A stretch of DNA of 64,000 nucleotides from Rahnella sp. AA (GTDB lineage: Bacteria; Pseudomonadota; Gammaproteobacteria; Enterobacterales; Enterobacteriaceae). A program made the position numbers and the translations under genes. A model generated the notes under the pieces. The model saw nothing but the letters and a program-made list of their open reading frames with translations, had not been told where the DNA came from and made no database searches. The stretch is from assembly GCF_002834385.1 (NCBI RefSeq), contig NZ_PITQ01000004.1, forward strand, positions 381,534 to 445,533, in the 5' to 3' direction. Below, piece after piece: positions 1 through 8,980 of the stretch (position 1 is the stretch's first letter; the number at the start of each line of letters is the position of its first letter).

Positions 1-917
1 TCTACGGTTTACTCTCACACAACATTCCGGCGTTACTGGCAGTGCAGTCAGCCGAAGCACTGTTTACGGGAATGAGCTATCCGGCGCTGACACTTTTATT
101 TAAGCGCGGGCTGGGCAACGAAGAACTGCCCGCCGCAACGGCGATGGAAACATTGATCTTTGCATCTCAGGTTTTGCTCGGCACGGGTGTCGGTATTTTG
201 TTGTTCGATGTTTTTTCGCCCTCCTCACTTCTGGCTTTGGACGGACTAAGTTTTGCCGCTTCAGCCGGTTTGCTGCTGAGAACTCAGGCACTGTTTCACA
301 ACCTGCATCAACATGAATCTGCGCCGTCAGCGGCGGAACTTCCGGCGAAATGGCGGAACTTTTCTCCGTTACAAAAGCGCAGCGTATTACTGCTGCCTGC
401 TCTTGCTGCAGTAGGTTCCCCAGCGATGGCATTACTGCCTGCACTGGCACAGCAAATCAGGCCGGATAAAACCACCGGGCTGGCGCTACCGCTTTTATTT
501 GCCCGGAGTCTCGGGCAACTTTGCGGCCCTTTGCTTCTCAGCGTCGAAAAATTGCAAAGTTATTCATCAGGCAACCGCCGCTTGCTGTTCTGCCTGATGC
601 TTTTTCTCACGGGGTATTTTCTTTTACCCCACTTTTCCGCATGGACAGCGGGTGCGCTCCTGTTAATTTTCGGTGCGCACCTGTCTTCAAACATTGTCTT
701 TGCTTTGGGGACTTACGGCATACTGCGGCATTTTCCCGGTGAACACGTTGCGGGTGCCAGTGCGATGGCGTGGCGGAGGCAAATTATCGTCGCAACTATC
801 GTGACCGGTATCGCGGGTTTGCTCGCCCAAAATATGGGGGCAGTGCATGCGCTTTATACCGTTTCACTCTTCACTCTGGCTGGCGTCGCCATTTTATTCT
901 GGCGTTATCAGGTGTAA
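1..917 (+). CDS. MFS exporter, C-terminal part (5' end outside window)
   Basis: The reading frame is open from the first bases of the window (frame of position 3) to the TAA at 917, so the gene begins upstream and only its last 304 or so residues are seen. The protein is strongly hydrophobic, with repeated membrane-spanning stretches joined by short basic loops and one charged central loop, as in a 12-helix major facilitator superfamily carrier. Substrate cannot be read from the sequence; drug or siderophore export is typical of similar proteins. A stem-loop terminator follows directly. Family call is fairly secure, function unknown. Confidence 0.75.
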   Translation, partial: YGLLSHNIPALLAVQSAEALFTGMSYPALTLLFKRGLGNEELPAATAMETLIFASQVLLGTGVGILLFDVFSPSSLLALDGLSFAASAGLLLRTQALFHNLHQHESAPSAAELPAKWRNFSPLQKRSVLLLPALAAVGSPAMALLPALAQQIRPDKTTGLALPLLFARSLGQLCGPLLLSVEKLQSYSSGNRRLLFCLMLFLTGYFLLPHFSAWTAGALLLIFGAHLSSNIVFALGTYGILRHFPGEHVAGASAMAWRRQIIVATIVTGIAGLLAQNMGAVHALYTVSLFTLAGVAILFWRYQV

Positions 918-928
918 TTAAAAGCCAA

Positions 929-950
929 AAGCAGGGATTTCTCCCTGCTT
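929..950 (+). terminator. Rho-independent terminator after the MFS gene
   Basis: An inverted repeat with arms AAGCAGGGA and TCCCTGCTT is followed by TT. It lies 12 bases after the MFS stop codon. The identical 22-bp hairpin recurs at 1474-1495. Confidence 0.8.
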
Positions 951-1067
951 TTCCTCCCACAATCCAGTCAAAACACTTTTATTCCGGCGCGCCTCGCAAA
1001 CATTTCAACGAACTGATTTTTTAAATATGGCTTCCCGTATAAAAGCGTTGGTATGAGGAACGATTAG

Positions 1068-1083
1068 GTATAAAATTTTATAC
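1068..1083. promoter_or_regulatory. Perfect 16-bp palindrome, likely operator of the downstream HTH gene
   Basis: GTATAAAATTTTATAC is a perfect palindrome ending 36 bases before the ATG of the HTH gene, where promoter elements would lie. A further half-site GTATAAAA sits at 1037-1044. HTH proteins of this antitoxin-like group commonly repress their own promoter, so an autoregulatory operator is the natural reading. This is inference. Confidence 0.5.
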
Positions 1084-1119
1084 AAACAGAAATCATCACA
1101 GGGCGTCACCGGAGAGAAA

Positions 1120-1458
1120 ATGAAAGAATACATTGATGTAGCCTCACGGCATATCACCCCGGCCGGAGGGAATGTTTTTGCCGACCTGGGGTTTAATGAA
1201 GATGAAGCACAGGCTTTACATACCGAATCACAGCAAAAAATTGCACAGACGATTGCGCTTAAAGAACAGCTAATGGCGGAGATAGCAAGCTGGATCGCCC
1301 TTCAGAATCTGCGTCAGAGCGATGCTGCAAAAGTTTTGCAAGTCTCACGCCCGCGGGTTTCCGACGTCGTAAACAAGAAAACGGATAAATTCACGCTGGA
1401 TGCGCTGGTGATGATGCTCGGCCTGACCGGCAAGCAGGTTAAACTGGTTGTCGAATAA
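1120..1458 (+). CDS. XRE-family HTH regulator, HigA-like orphan antitoxin type
   Basis: 112 residues with a C-terminal helix-turn-helix: around residues 62-85 the pattern RQSDAAKVLQVSRPRVSDVV is a typical XRE recognition unit. This domain order (short N-terminal lead with a GFNEDEA motif, then the HTH) is that of antitoxin-type regulators normally paired with a RelE/HigB-like toxin. No toxin ORF lies on either side, so it is an orphan here. The start is supported by GGAGAG just upstream. A perfect palindrome at 1068-1083 is the likely operator, and the gene is bracketed by two identical terminator hairpins. DNA-binding role is likely; the regulated genes are unknown. Confidence 0.8.
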   Translation: MKEYIDVASRHITPAGGNVFADLGFNEDEAQALHTESQQKIAQTIALKEQLMAEIASWIALQNLRQSDAAKVLQVSRPRVSDVVNKKTDKFTLDALVMMLGLTGKQVKLVVE

Positions 1459-1473
1459 GTTTTTAAATGCAAA

Positions 1474-1495
1474 AAGCAGGGATTTCTCCCTGCTT
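1474..1495 (+). terminator. Rho-independent terminator after the HTH gene
   Basis: The hairpin has arms AAGCAGGGA and TCCCTGCTT followed by CTCTTTT. It is base-for-base identical over 22 bp to the one at 929-950. It lies between the HTH gene and the convergent ddlA. Confidence 0.75.
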
Positions 1496-1519
1496 CTCTT
1501 TTACAGCACATCTTACAAA

Positions 1520-2617
1520 TCAGTTCGCTGAGCTTTTGAGCTGGTTATCCTGCTCGTGTTGCTCCAGCGCCAGTTCGATCAGACGCGTGATCAGATCACT
1601 GTAATTTAAACCGCTGGCCGCCCACAGTTTGGGGTACATGCTGATGTTGGTAAAGCCAGGCAGCGTGTTGATTTCATTGATAACGACGTCGCCCTGATCG
1701 GTCAGGAAGACATCAACGCGCGCCATGCCCCGGCATTCCAGCACCTGAAATGCCTGCAATGCGATGGCACGGATGCGGTCATGGGTTTCCTGCGGCAAAT
1801 CGGCGGGAACGGCAACCGATGCGCCGGCTTCATTAATGTACTTGGTATCGTAGGAATAAAACTCGTCGTGCAGGATCACTTCGCCGCATACGCTGGCCTG
1901 CGGGTAATCGTTGCCAAGTACCGCGCATTCGATTTCTCGGCCTTTAATCGCGGACTCCACCAGCACTTTGTGGTCAAAGCTGAACGCTGTTTCCAGCGCA
2001 TTCAGGAAACCGGCTTCGTCACTCACTTTGCTGACACCGACAGAAGAACCCTGATTGGCAGGCTTAATAAACAGCGGTAATCCGAGCTGCTCAGAGACTT
2101 TGGTAAATGTATATTTCTGGCGATTTGCACGGGTCAGGGTGACAAATGGCGCGACGGACAAACCGGCATCCCGCAACAGACGCTTGGTGACATCTTTATC
2201 CATGCTGACAGCCGATCCCAATACGCCGGAACCGGCGAACGCAATGTTTGCCATGCGCAGCAAACCCTGCAATGAGCCATCTTCGCCCAGCGTTCCATGA
2301 ACAATCGGGAATACCACGTCAACCTGCGACAATGCGCTGGCACTGTGCATTTCAATCAGCTGGTTTTCAGTTTGCCCCGGAATGAGCGCGACCTGATTAT
2401 TCGAGCGGTTCAGGGCAATCAGTGACGGATTTTCAGCATTGATCAGGTAATTGCTGGCATCGTTAATATGCCACTCGCCTTTCTTATCGATGCCCAGCAA
2501 CGTCACGTCAAAACGTTCTTTATCAATGGCATCCACAATATTTTTTGCCGATTGTAATGACACTTCGTGCTCAGCCGATTTGCCGCCAAAAATGATGCCT
2601 ACCCGTAATTTACTCAC
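1520..2617 (-). CDS. ddlA: D-alanine--D-alanine ligase A
   Basis: ATP-grasp enzyme joining two D-Ala for peptidoglycan precursor synthesis in the cytoplasm. The family hallmarks are present: an N-terminal [11 protein letters not shown], the [14 protein letters not shown] segment, [11 protein letters not shown] in the ATP-grasp region, and INTLPGFT near the C-terminus. The frame stays open further upstream, but the GTG at 2617 is preferred: it has AAGGAG just upstream and gives 365 residues, the DdlA size, starting [12 protein letters not shown]. The longer N-terminus would be basic and unlike the family. Sequence details fit DdlA rather than the cell-division-cluster DdlB. Confidence 0.93.
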   Translation of the reverse strand: MSKLRVGIIFGGKSAEHEVSLQSAKNIVDAIDKERFDVTLLGIDKKGEWHINDASNYLINAENPSLIALNRSNNQVALIPGQTENQLIEMHSASALSQVDVVFPIVHGTLGEDGSLQGLLRMANIAFAGSGVLGSAVSMDKDVTKRLLRDAGLSVAPFVTLTRANRQKYTFTKVSEQLGLPLFIKPANQGSSVGVSKVSDEAGFLNALETAFSFDHKVLVESAIKGREIECAVLGNDYPQASVCGEVILHDEFYSYDTKYINEAGASVAVPADLPQETHDRIRAIALQAFQVLECRGMARVDVFLTDQGDVVINEINTLPGFTNISMYPKLWAASGLNYSDLITRLIELALEQHEQDNQLKSSAN

Positions 2618-2669
2618 CTGCTGCTCCTTGTCGCCAGCCTCACGCTGGCGGCGATTTCTCTGTGTACGA

Positions 2670-2999
2670 CTAATCAACGACAAACAATTTAGCCCCGACC
2701 GGGGTTGAGGAACGGTGCGCTTCCGCGTTATCCGCCACCTGATAACTCATGCCCGGCGAGAGGGTAAAGGTGCGGCCATCTTCCAGGCGTGTATGCAATT
2801 CCCCTTCCAGGCAAAACAGCACATGCCCTTTACTGCACCAGTGATCGGCTTCGTATCCTGCGGAATATTCAACGACCCGCACGCGGATATCGCCAAACTT
2901 CTGTGTGCGCCACAGCGCCATCCCGACATCGCCGGGGTGTTGGGTTGGCGTCACGTCGTTCCAGTCGGTCGTGCAAAAAGGGATCGCATCAAGCTTCAT
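2670..2999 (-). CDS. DHCW-motif cupin-fold protein
   Basis: A 109-residue single-domain cupin. The tetrapeptide DHWC ([20 protein letters not shown]) lies in the first cupin motif, and [10 protein letters not shown] in the second half gives the usual second strand motif. Small cupins of this type are annotated as DHCW-motif cupin proteins of unknown substrate. It lies 52 bases upstream of ddlA on the same strand, so the two may be cotranscribed, but no functional link is evident. Identity as a cupin is secure, function is unknown. Confidence 0.75.
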   Translation of the reverse strand: MKLDAIPFCTTDWNDVTPTQHPGDVGMALWRTQKFGDIRVRVVEYSAGYEADHWCSKGHVLFCLEGELHTRLEDGRTFTLSPGMSYQVADNAEAHRSSTPVGAKLFVVD

Positions 3000-3359
3000 G
3001 AGTTTCTCAATGTCGGAAATGGAAGGAAAGCCAGCATAAAAGTGGGCGGTAAATTTATCAATCGCTTGCTGAAAACAATTCGAAAGTCCTTTCGCCGCAA
3101 AGTTAGGTAAAGCCGATAGTTCTTAAAGACAGGCCGCAGCCCGCGGATGGCAGGGCCTGTGCGCAAGCCGCTAAAAAGCCCGAACCGCATGTGTTGCATG
3201 AGATGTCTGTGAGACAGGGTTCACGTTTTATCGACTATGCTTAGTGGCAGTGTCACGGAACAAGCGTTAAGAAGCAGACCCGAGGCAGTAAATCGAACGC
3301 ACCTCAATTCCAACGCGCTGATGACATTATCCGGCGCGCCACAAAACAAGGAGCAACAG
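3000..3359. other. Gene-free stretch between the cupin gene and sad
   Basis: About 360 bases between divergent genes. It must hold the promoters of both, but I see no strong -35/-10 pair, operator or RNA structure. The sad frame stays open upstream through part of it without family-like sequence. Confidence 0.5.
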
Positions 3360-4739
3360 ATGCCCTATCAGACGATCAATCCTTTCAATAACAAGCTCAT
3401 CAAAGAATACCCGACGCACAACGACAAGCAGGTTGAAGAGGCGCTGTCTACCGCGCATGCCCTGTATAAATCCGACTGGGCGCAGGGGGATATCAAACAG
3501 CGGGTCAAAGTGCTGCATAAATTGTCCGAGCTGATGGCTTCGCGGGTCGATGAACTGGCAGAAGTGGTCAGCGTGGAGATGGGGAAACTGATTGGCCAGA
3601 GCCGTGGCGAAGTACAAATTTGCGCGGATATTGCGAAATTCTACGCGGAAAACGCAGAGGAATTTCTCAAACCTGTGCCGTATAAATCTGACCTCGGCGA
3701 AGCCTGGGTCGAGCATCACCCGATTGGCGTGATCATGGCGGTCGAGCCGTGGAACTTCCCGTTCTATCAGCTGATGCGCGTGCTTGCGCCGAATCTCGCG
3801 TCCGGTAACAGCGTGCTGGTAAAACACGCCAGCATCGTGCCGCACTGCGCAGAAACTTTTGAGAAACTGGTTTCTGAAGCAGGTGCGCCAAAAGGTGCCT
3901 ATACCAATCTGTTTATTTCGCAGGATCAGGTCGCATCAATCATTGATGACGATCGCGTGCAAGGCGTCGCACTGACCGGTTCGGAAAAAGCCGGGGCGAT
4001 TGTGGCGGCGCGTGCAGCCGGTAAACTGAAAAAATCCACGCTCGAACTGGGCGGGAATGATGTTTTCGCGGTGCTGGATGATGCCGATATTGATCACGCC
4101 GCCAAAGCCGGTGCTCAGGCGCGTGTTTCCAACGCCGGGCAGGTTTGTACCGCCGCCAAGCGCTTTATCATTCATGAAAAAGTGGCCGATGAATTCCTGA
4201 AAAAATTCACTGAACACTTTAAGGCACTGAAAATCGGCGACCCGCTGGATAAATCCACCACGCTGGGGCCGTTGTCTTCAGCCGACGCGGTGAAAACGCT
4301 GAGCAAGCAGGTAGACGATGCCGTGAAGCACGGCGCGAAACTGCATTTCGGTGGCAAGAAAGTGACGGGGAATCCGGGCAACTTCTTCGAGCCAACGATC
4401 CTCACGCACATCACGCGTGATAATCCGGCTTACTTCGAAGAGTTTTTCGGCCCGGTCGCGCAGGTTTATATCGTCAAAAACGACGAGGAACTGGTGAAAC
4501 TGGCCAACGACTCGCACTACGGTCTGGGCGGTTCGGTATTCACGACCGATCTCAACCGTGCCCGTAAGCTGGCGAGCCAGATTGAAACCGGGATGGTATA
4601 CGTAAACTCACCGACGGATACCGCCGCCGAGCTGCCTTTCGGGGGGGTAAAACGCTCCGGTTTTGGCCGCGAGCTGTCTGATCTGGGAATTAAAGAGTTT
4701 GTGAACCAAAAACTGGTGGTGCTTGCCGCCAAGTCTTAA
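3360..4739 (+). CDS. sad: NAD(P)-dependent succinate-semialdehyde dehydrogenase, Sad/YneI type
   Basis: 459-residue aldehyde dehydrogenase. It has EPWNFPFYQ near residue 125, the general-base glutamate in LELGGNDVF, the catalytic cysteine in NAGQVCTAAKRF, and the C-terminal LPFGGVKRSGFGREL. The short form and sequence resemble E. coli Sad (YneI), which oxidises succinate semialdehyde to succinate. The ATG at 3360 is chosen because AAGGAG lies just before it and MPYQTINPFNNK is the usual N-terminus; an upstream in-frame ATG would add 41 unlikely residues. The gene is alone, with no glutaminase or GABA genes beside it, so the physiological aldehyde is uncertain. Confidence 0.82.
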   Translation: MPYQTINPFNNKLIKEYPTHNDKQVEEALSTAHALYKSDWAQGDIKQRVKVLHKLSELMASRVDELAEVVSVEMGKLIGQSRGEVQICADIAKFYAENAEEFLKPVPYKSDLGEAWVEHHPIGVIMAVEPWNFPFYQLMRVLAPNLASGNSVLVKHASIVPHCAETFEKLVSEAGAPKGAYTNLFISQDQVASIIDDDRVQGVALTGSEKAGAIVAARAAGKLKKSTLELGGNDVFAVLDDADIDHAAKAGAQARVSNAGQVCTAAKRFIIHEKVADEFLKKFTEHFKALKIGDPLDKSTTLGPLSSADAVKTLSKQVDDAVKHGAKLHFGGKKVTGNPGNFFEPTILTHITRDNPAYFEEFFGPVAQVYIVKNDEELVKLANDSHYGLGGSVFTTDLNRARKLASQIETGMVYVNSPTDTAAELPFGGVKRSGFGRELSDLGIKEFVNQKLVVLAAKS

Positions 4740-4765
4740 TACCTGTTTGCACTTCCCCGTAACAC

Positions 4766-4789
4766 TTCCCTCTCCGCCCGGAGAGGGAA
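4766..4789. repeat. GC-rich hairpin after sad
   Basis: Perfect 10-bp arms TTCCCTCTCC and GGAGAGGGAA with a 4-base loop. No U-tract follows, so it is a weak terminator candidate. It resembles the other CTCCCC/GGGGAG-type hairpins in this window (7912, 11734, 38122). Confidence 0.6.
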
Positions 4790-4896
4790 ATTCCCTCCCT
4801 CCGCCGGTCTTTTGTGATCCCTTGATTAATGACAAAGCGGCATACCCGCCAGCCTCTCTATAATCAGGCCCGTTTGTCTTCCCACTGGTAAATCAC

Positions 4897-6018
4897 ATGG
4901 CGTATGAACTCAATCTGGACTGGCCGGAATTTTTAGAAAAATACTGGCAAAAACAACCTGTTGTATTAAAAAAAGCGTTTACAAACTTTGTCGATCCGAT
5001 CACGCCCGATGAATTAGCTGGCCTTGCGATGGAACCTGAAGTGGACAGCCGTCTGGTGAGCCATAAAAATGGGGAATGGCAGGCAAGCAACGGGCCGTTT
5101 GAGCATTTTGACGGGCTGGGTGAAACCGGCTGGTCACTGCTGGCGCAGGCAGTGAACCACTGGCATCTGCCTGCGGCGGAACTGGTTCGTCCGTTCCGCG
5201 TGCTGCCAGACTGGCGTCTGGATGACCTGATGATCTCCTATTCTGTGCCCGGCGGCGGCGTTGGCCCGCATATCGATCAGTACGACGTGTTTATCATTCA
5301 GGGAATGGGCAGCCGTCGCTGGCGCGTGGGCGATGCCTTGCCGATGCGCCAGTTCTGCCCGCATCCGGCGTTGCTGCATGTCGATCCGTTTACGCCGATC
5401 ATCGATGAAGATCTCGAGCCGGGCGATATTCTGTATATTCCGCCGGGCTTCCCGCACGACGGCTTTACCCATGAAACGGCCCTCAACTATTCCGTCGGTT
5501 TCCGTGGCCCGAATACCCGCGACTTTATCAGCAGCTTTGCCGATTACGCGCTGGAAAATGATTTAGGCGGCGACCACTACAGCGACCCGGATTTAACGCT
5601 GCGCGATCATGTCGGAAAAGTAGAAGAATACGAGCTGGATCGCGTGCGCAATATGATGCATGACCTGATCAATCAGCCGGAAGCGTTCAGACAGTGGTTC
5701 GGACGTTTTGCGACAACGCCACGCCATGAGCTGGATATCTCCCCCGCCGAACCGCCGTATGAAACCCACGAAATCGTCGATGCGCTGATGCAGGGCGACA
5801 GCCTGACCCGGCTGAGCGGTCTGCGCGTGCTCAACGTCGGCGAGCGTTTCTTCGTCAACAGCGAAGCGCTGGAAACCGATCAACATCAGGCGGCGGATGC
5901 GCTTTGCCGTTTCATGCTGATCGGTAAAAAAGAGCTGGGCGATGCGCTGCAGGATCCGGCGTTCATGGCCGTGTTCACCGATCTGGTGAATCAGGGTTAC
6001 TGGTACTTCGACGAGTAA
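4897..6018 (+). CDS. roxA: Ribosomal protein L16 arginine 3-hydroxylase RoxA
   Basis: 373 residues, the same length as E. coli RoxA (YcfD). This 2-oxoglutarate/Fe(II) JmjC-type oxygenase hydroxylates an arginine of 50S protein L16. The iron-binding HxD is visible in GPHIDQYDVF near residues 125-127, and the distal His in GFTHETALNYSVGF near 187. The C-terminal half is the dimerisation and winged-helix part typical of bacterial ribosomal oxygenases. The gene is monocistronic with a strong bidirectional terminator immediately downstream. Confidence 0.93.
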   Translation: MAYELNLDWPEFLEKYWQKQPVVLKKAFTNFVDPITPDELAGLAMEPEVDSRLVSHKNGEWQASNGPFEHFDGLGETGWSLLAQAVNHWHLPAAELVRPFRVLPDWRLDDLMISYSVPGGGVGPHIDQYDVFIIQGMGSRRWRVGDALPMRQFCPHPALLHVDPFTPIIDEDLEPGDILYIPPGFPHDGFTHETALNYSVGFRGPNTRDFISSFADYALENDLGGDHYSDPDLTLRDHVGKVEEYELDRVRNMMHDLINQPEAFRQWFGRFATTPRHELDISPAEPPYETHEIVDALMQGDSLTRLSGLRVLNVGERFFVNSEALETDQHQAADALCRFMLIGKKELGDALQDPAFMAVFTDLVNQGYWYFDE

Positions 6019-6041
6019 TATTTCTGTTGCCCGTTTATGAC

Positions 6042-6072
6042 AAAAGGCGGCATCCGGTGGATGCCGCCTTTT
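6042..6072. terminator. Bidirectional terminator between roxA and phnE
   Basis: A long stem with arms AAAAGGCGGCATCC and GGATGCCGCCTTTT, carrying A/T tracts on both sides, lies between the convergent roxA and phn genes. Confidence 0.85.
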
Positions 6073-6093
6073 TAGTTTTAAGACCGGTTCGGA

Positions 6094-7017
6094 TCAGGGT
6101 TTATACAATTCGACCGGCGGCTTCATTTTCCGCTCTTCCGGCACAAACAGATCAATCTCTTCACCCAGAATGTATTTGGCACGCAGCATCGCTGAAATCT
6201 TATCCATAATCATGACGATAGCGACCAGGATCAGCGTAATAAACATCACGACATCCCAGTTCCACAACCGCATGTTTTCCGCATAAACCAGACCGATACC
6301 ACCCGCGCCCACAAAACCGAGAACGGCGGCTGAACGGGTGTTGGACTCAATCTGATACAGCGACAGCGCCAGGAATGTCGGGAAGGATTGCGTGAAAATG
6401 CCAAAGCGGTGCGTCTGTAGCGGAGATGCACCCAGCGCCCGCAGGCCGCGGCTGGGTGAGCGTTCCACGGCTTCGTGGCCTTCGGCATAAAGCTTGCCGA
6501 GTAAGCCTAAATCCTGCATCACAATTGCCAGCACGCCGGCCAGCGGCCCCATGCCGACAGCACGGACAAAAATCAGCCCCCAGATCGCCATATCCAGGCC
6601 GCGAAGCACGTCCAGAATGCGGCGGACCACCAGTGAAACCGGCCGGAGAACCGGCGTAGACATCACATTTCGTGCCGCAAGGAAAGACAGCGGCAGTGCG
6701 AGGAAAGAGGCGGTGACCGTCCCGGCGAACACAATCGCCAGCGTGATCGCAATCTGCGAGAAGTAGTACATAAACGGCCATTCGGAAACGTTGTGCCACA
6801 CGAACATACGCAGGAAATAACGCCCGACTTCGCGGGTACCGCGCACCACTTCACTCCACGGAATACCGAAATAGCTGAAGAAATAGACGTAATACAACAC
6901 AATCACGACCGCCAAAATTGCCAGATAACGCAGGTAACGGCGTTGTGCGGAAAACAGGTGAGCGTGCTGCTGTTTCAGGTCAGCAATAACATGAGGTTCA
7001 AGCGCGTCAGTTAACAT
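6094..7017 (-). CDS. phnE: Phosphonate-type ABC transporter permease PhnE (second copy)
   Basis: 307-residue inner-membrane permease. It has several hydrophobic helices and the EAA-type cytoplasmic loop RGLRALGASPLQTHRFG, which couples to the ATPase, followed by LGFVGAGGIG as in PhnE. It starts within the stop of the upstream permease (TGATG overlap), so the two are translationally coupled and likely form a heterodimeric channel with PhnC and PhnD. The cytoplasmic N-terminus is charged and about 35 residues long. The substrate could be a phosphonate, phosphite or a phosphate ester; the sequence does not decide. Confidence 0.88.
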   Translation of the reverse strand: MLTDALEPHVIADLKQQHAHLFSAQRRYLRYLAILAVVIVLYYVYFFSYFGIPWSEVVRGTREVGRYFLRMFVWHNVSEWPFMYYFSQIAITLAIVFAGTVTASFLALPLSFLAARNVMSTPVLRPVSLVVRRILDVLRGLDMAIWGLIFVRAVGMGPLAGVLAIVMQDLGLLGKLYAEGHEAVERSPSRGLRALGASPLQTHRFGIFTQSFPTFLALSLYQIESNTRSAAVLGFVGAGGIGLVYAENMRLWNWDVVMFITLILVAIVMIMDKISAMLRAKYILGEEIDLFVPEERKMKPPVELYKP

Positions 7018-7880
7018 CAGAAAGTGCCCTCCACCACGCGTTTGCGTAATTTACCTGAAATAAAATCCATTACTGATACCACCAGAATAATCAGCAGCAG
7101 CGTCATGCTGACCTGGTCATAGCGGTCGAGCTTGATGGACGTCATCAGCTCCTGACCAATCCCGCCCGCGCCCACCAGGCCGAGGATGGTTGACTGGCGA
7201 AAATTAATTTCCAGACGCATAAAACTGTAGGATAAAAAGATAGGTTTAACCTGTGGCCACATGGCGAAACGCATGCGCTGCAAGCGCCCCGCTCCGCAGG
7301 CTCTCAGGCCGCGCACCGGTTTGTCCGACGCGGTTTCAATAGATTCGTAGAACAATTTTGTCAGGCTGCCGACGGTGTGTAAGGTCAGCGCGATAAAGCC
7401 CGGAATAGCCCCGACGCCAAAGGCCATTACGCACATCACGGCCCAGGCCAGTTCAGGCATGGTTCGCAGGAAGGCCACAAACGTGCGGATACTGAATTTC
7501 ACCCATTTTGGGGAATCCGTATTGCTGGCGGCGAGAAATGCCAGAACAACGGCCAGCGCGGTAGACAAAATCGTTGAAGACAATGCCAGCTGAATAGTTT
7601 CCCAAATCAGCGGTAACTGAATATTAAGACGGTATCCCCAGTAAGCCAGAGAACCTTCGGTATGTCCGTCTGCGAATAATAATGACCAGTGCAAAACCGG
7701 CACCGTCTGACCGATATAATCAAAGAAGCTGGGGGCGGAAACAATAATAGTTTTCAGATTAAGTTCGGAAACATTGCCAGACCATAAATATAACAGCAGC
7801 ATCAGCCCTGACCAGACCAGCGCCTCGCGCTTTTGCTTACCACGTATATTCTGGTAATAACGATTGAAGTCTTTATTCAA
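7017..7880 (-). CDS. phnE: Phosphonate-type ABC transporter permease PhnE (first copy)
   Basis: 287-residue permease paralogous to its downstream neighbour. The coupling loop is RGLRACGAGRLQRMRFA, followed by STILGLVGAGGIGQEL. It follows phnD after a 64-base spacer that contains a GC-rich hairpin, an arrangement that may lower expression of the permeases relative to the binding protein. Two distinct permeases of about 290-310 residues are common in phosphonate importers outside the E. coli phn operon, which has a single phnE. Confidence 0.88.
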   Translation of the reverse strand: MNKDFNRYYQNIRGKQKREALVWSGLMLLLYLWSGNVSELNLKTIIVSAPSFFDYIGQTVPVLHWSLLFADGHTEGSLAYWGYRLNIQLPLIWETIQLALSSTILSTALAVVLAFLAASNTDSPKWVKFSIRTFVAFLRTMPELAWAVMCVMAFGVGAIPGFIALTLHTVGSLTKLFYESIETASDKPVRGLRACGAGRLQRMRFAMWPQVKPIFLSYSFMRLEINFRQSTILGLVGAGGIGQELMTSIKLDRYDQVSMTLLLIILVVSVMDFISGKLRKRVVEGTF

Positions 7881-7911
7881 AATAATATTTCCGGTTTACA
7901 TAGAGTTTTTA

Positions 7912-7935
7912 TTCCTCCCCGCCAAGGGGGAGGAA
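7912..7935. repeat. GC-rich hairpin between phnD and phnE
   Basis: Perfect arms TTCCTCCCC and GGGGAGGAA around a 6-base loop. Intra-operon position suggests an RNA stabiliser or attenuator, and it may belong to a dispersed repeat family (compare 11734 and 38122). Confidence 0.65.
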
Positions 7936-7944
7936 ATCAGGATA

Positions 7945-8877
7945 TTAACGAGTACCCTTTGTCAGTTCACGCTTCATATCAATAATCTGCTGATATTCCG
8001 CCAGAGACGTTTCGCCGATATGTTGTTTGCCGCCAACGGCTTTCACGAAGCAGGCATGATCATCTTTATCCAGTTTCTTAATGGCTGAAACCAGTTTCGC
8101 TTTAAATGCCGGTGGCAAATCGCTGCGAACCAAAATCGGGCCGTTAGGAATTAACGGAGATTCCCAGATAATGCGGATTTTCTTCATCAGATCCGGATGG
8201 TCCATGCGGATCATGCGGTTGAACGCGCCGGAGGTATAGCCGGTTTCGCGATCGCCAATCATGGAAGCCCAGGTCACCGCGCCTTCAAACTGGCCATTCA
8301 GCACGCCGAGGATATCCTGCTCGTGGCCGCCGGAGAAGGTGACGCTGGAGAAGAAGTTGTTGTATTTGTTATCCGTCGTACCGCCAAACTCTTTCTTGAA
8401 AGTCTGGTTCGGGATCAGGTAACCGGAAGTGGAATCCGGATCAGCAAAGCCAAATGATTTGCCTTTCAGGTCAGACAGTTTCTGGTACGGGCTGTCAGCT
8501 TTTACCACAACAACGGAGTGATAACCGCGGGATTTGTCAGTGTCATCAATAACGATGCCCACCAGATCCACCGCTTTCGGGTTATTAATATAAACAGACG
8601 CGAAAGATGAAGGTGACATGCTTAATACCATGTCGACTTTCTTACCTAATAACCCCTGAATAACACCTGAGTAATCGGATGAATTACGCAGTTTGGTATC
8701 CACATTTAATTCTTTATCGAAGAAATCTTTTACACATTGATTATCGCCGATTTGCTGAGTAGCATTCTGTCCACCCAAAATACCTAAATTCAATTCTTTC
8801 GGAGCATCTTCTGCCATGCTGTGCATCGCGGTAAGGGAACCTGCAACGAAGACTGCCAGACGTAATAACTTCTTCAT
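7945..8877 (-). CDS. phnD: Phosphonate ABC transporter periplasmic binding protein PhnD
   Basis: 310 residues with a classic Sec signal peptide (KK, hydrophobic core, cleavage near SMAEDA at residues 21-24). The mature part has PhnD hallmarks: the ligand loop FADPDSTSGYLIPN, SMSPSSFASVY, and DTDKSRGYHSVVVV. It captures phosphonate-like anions in the periplasm and delivers them to the two PhnE permeases. It is 103 bases downstream of phnC and likely in the same operon. Binding-protein sequence alone does not separate phosphonate from phosphite ligands. Confidence 0.9.
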   Translation of the reverse strand: MKKLLRLAVFVAGSLTAMHSMAEDAPKELNLGILGGQNATQQIGDNQCVKDFFDKELNVDTKLRNSSDYSGVIQGLLGKKVDMVLSMSPSSFASVYINNPKAVDLVGIVIDDTDKSRGYHSVVVVKADSPYQKLSDLKGKSFGFADPDSTSGYLIPNQTFKKEFGGTTDNKYNNFFSSVTFSGGHEQDILGVLNGQFEGAVTWASMIGDRETGYTSGAFNRMIRMDHPDLMKKIRIIWESPLIPNGPILVRSDLPPAFKAKLVSAIKKLDKDDHACFVKAVGGKQHIGETSLAEYQQIIDMKRELTKGTR

Positions 8878-8980
8878 TTAGTAATAACCTTGTGTAGATT
8901 GAGGGAAAGTAGAAAAAGCACTGCCAAAGGTTTTAATCGCTGTTAACAACAACTGTTATTTATTACTGCATTAAATATCG

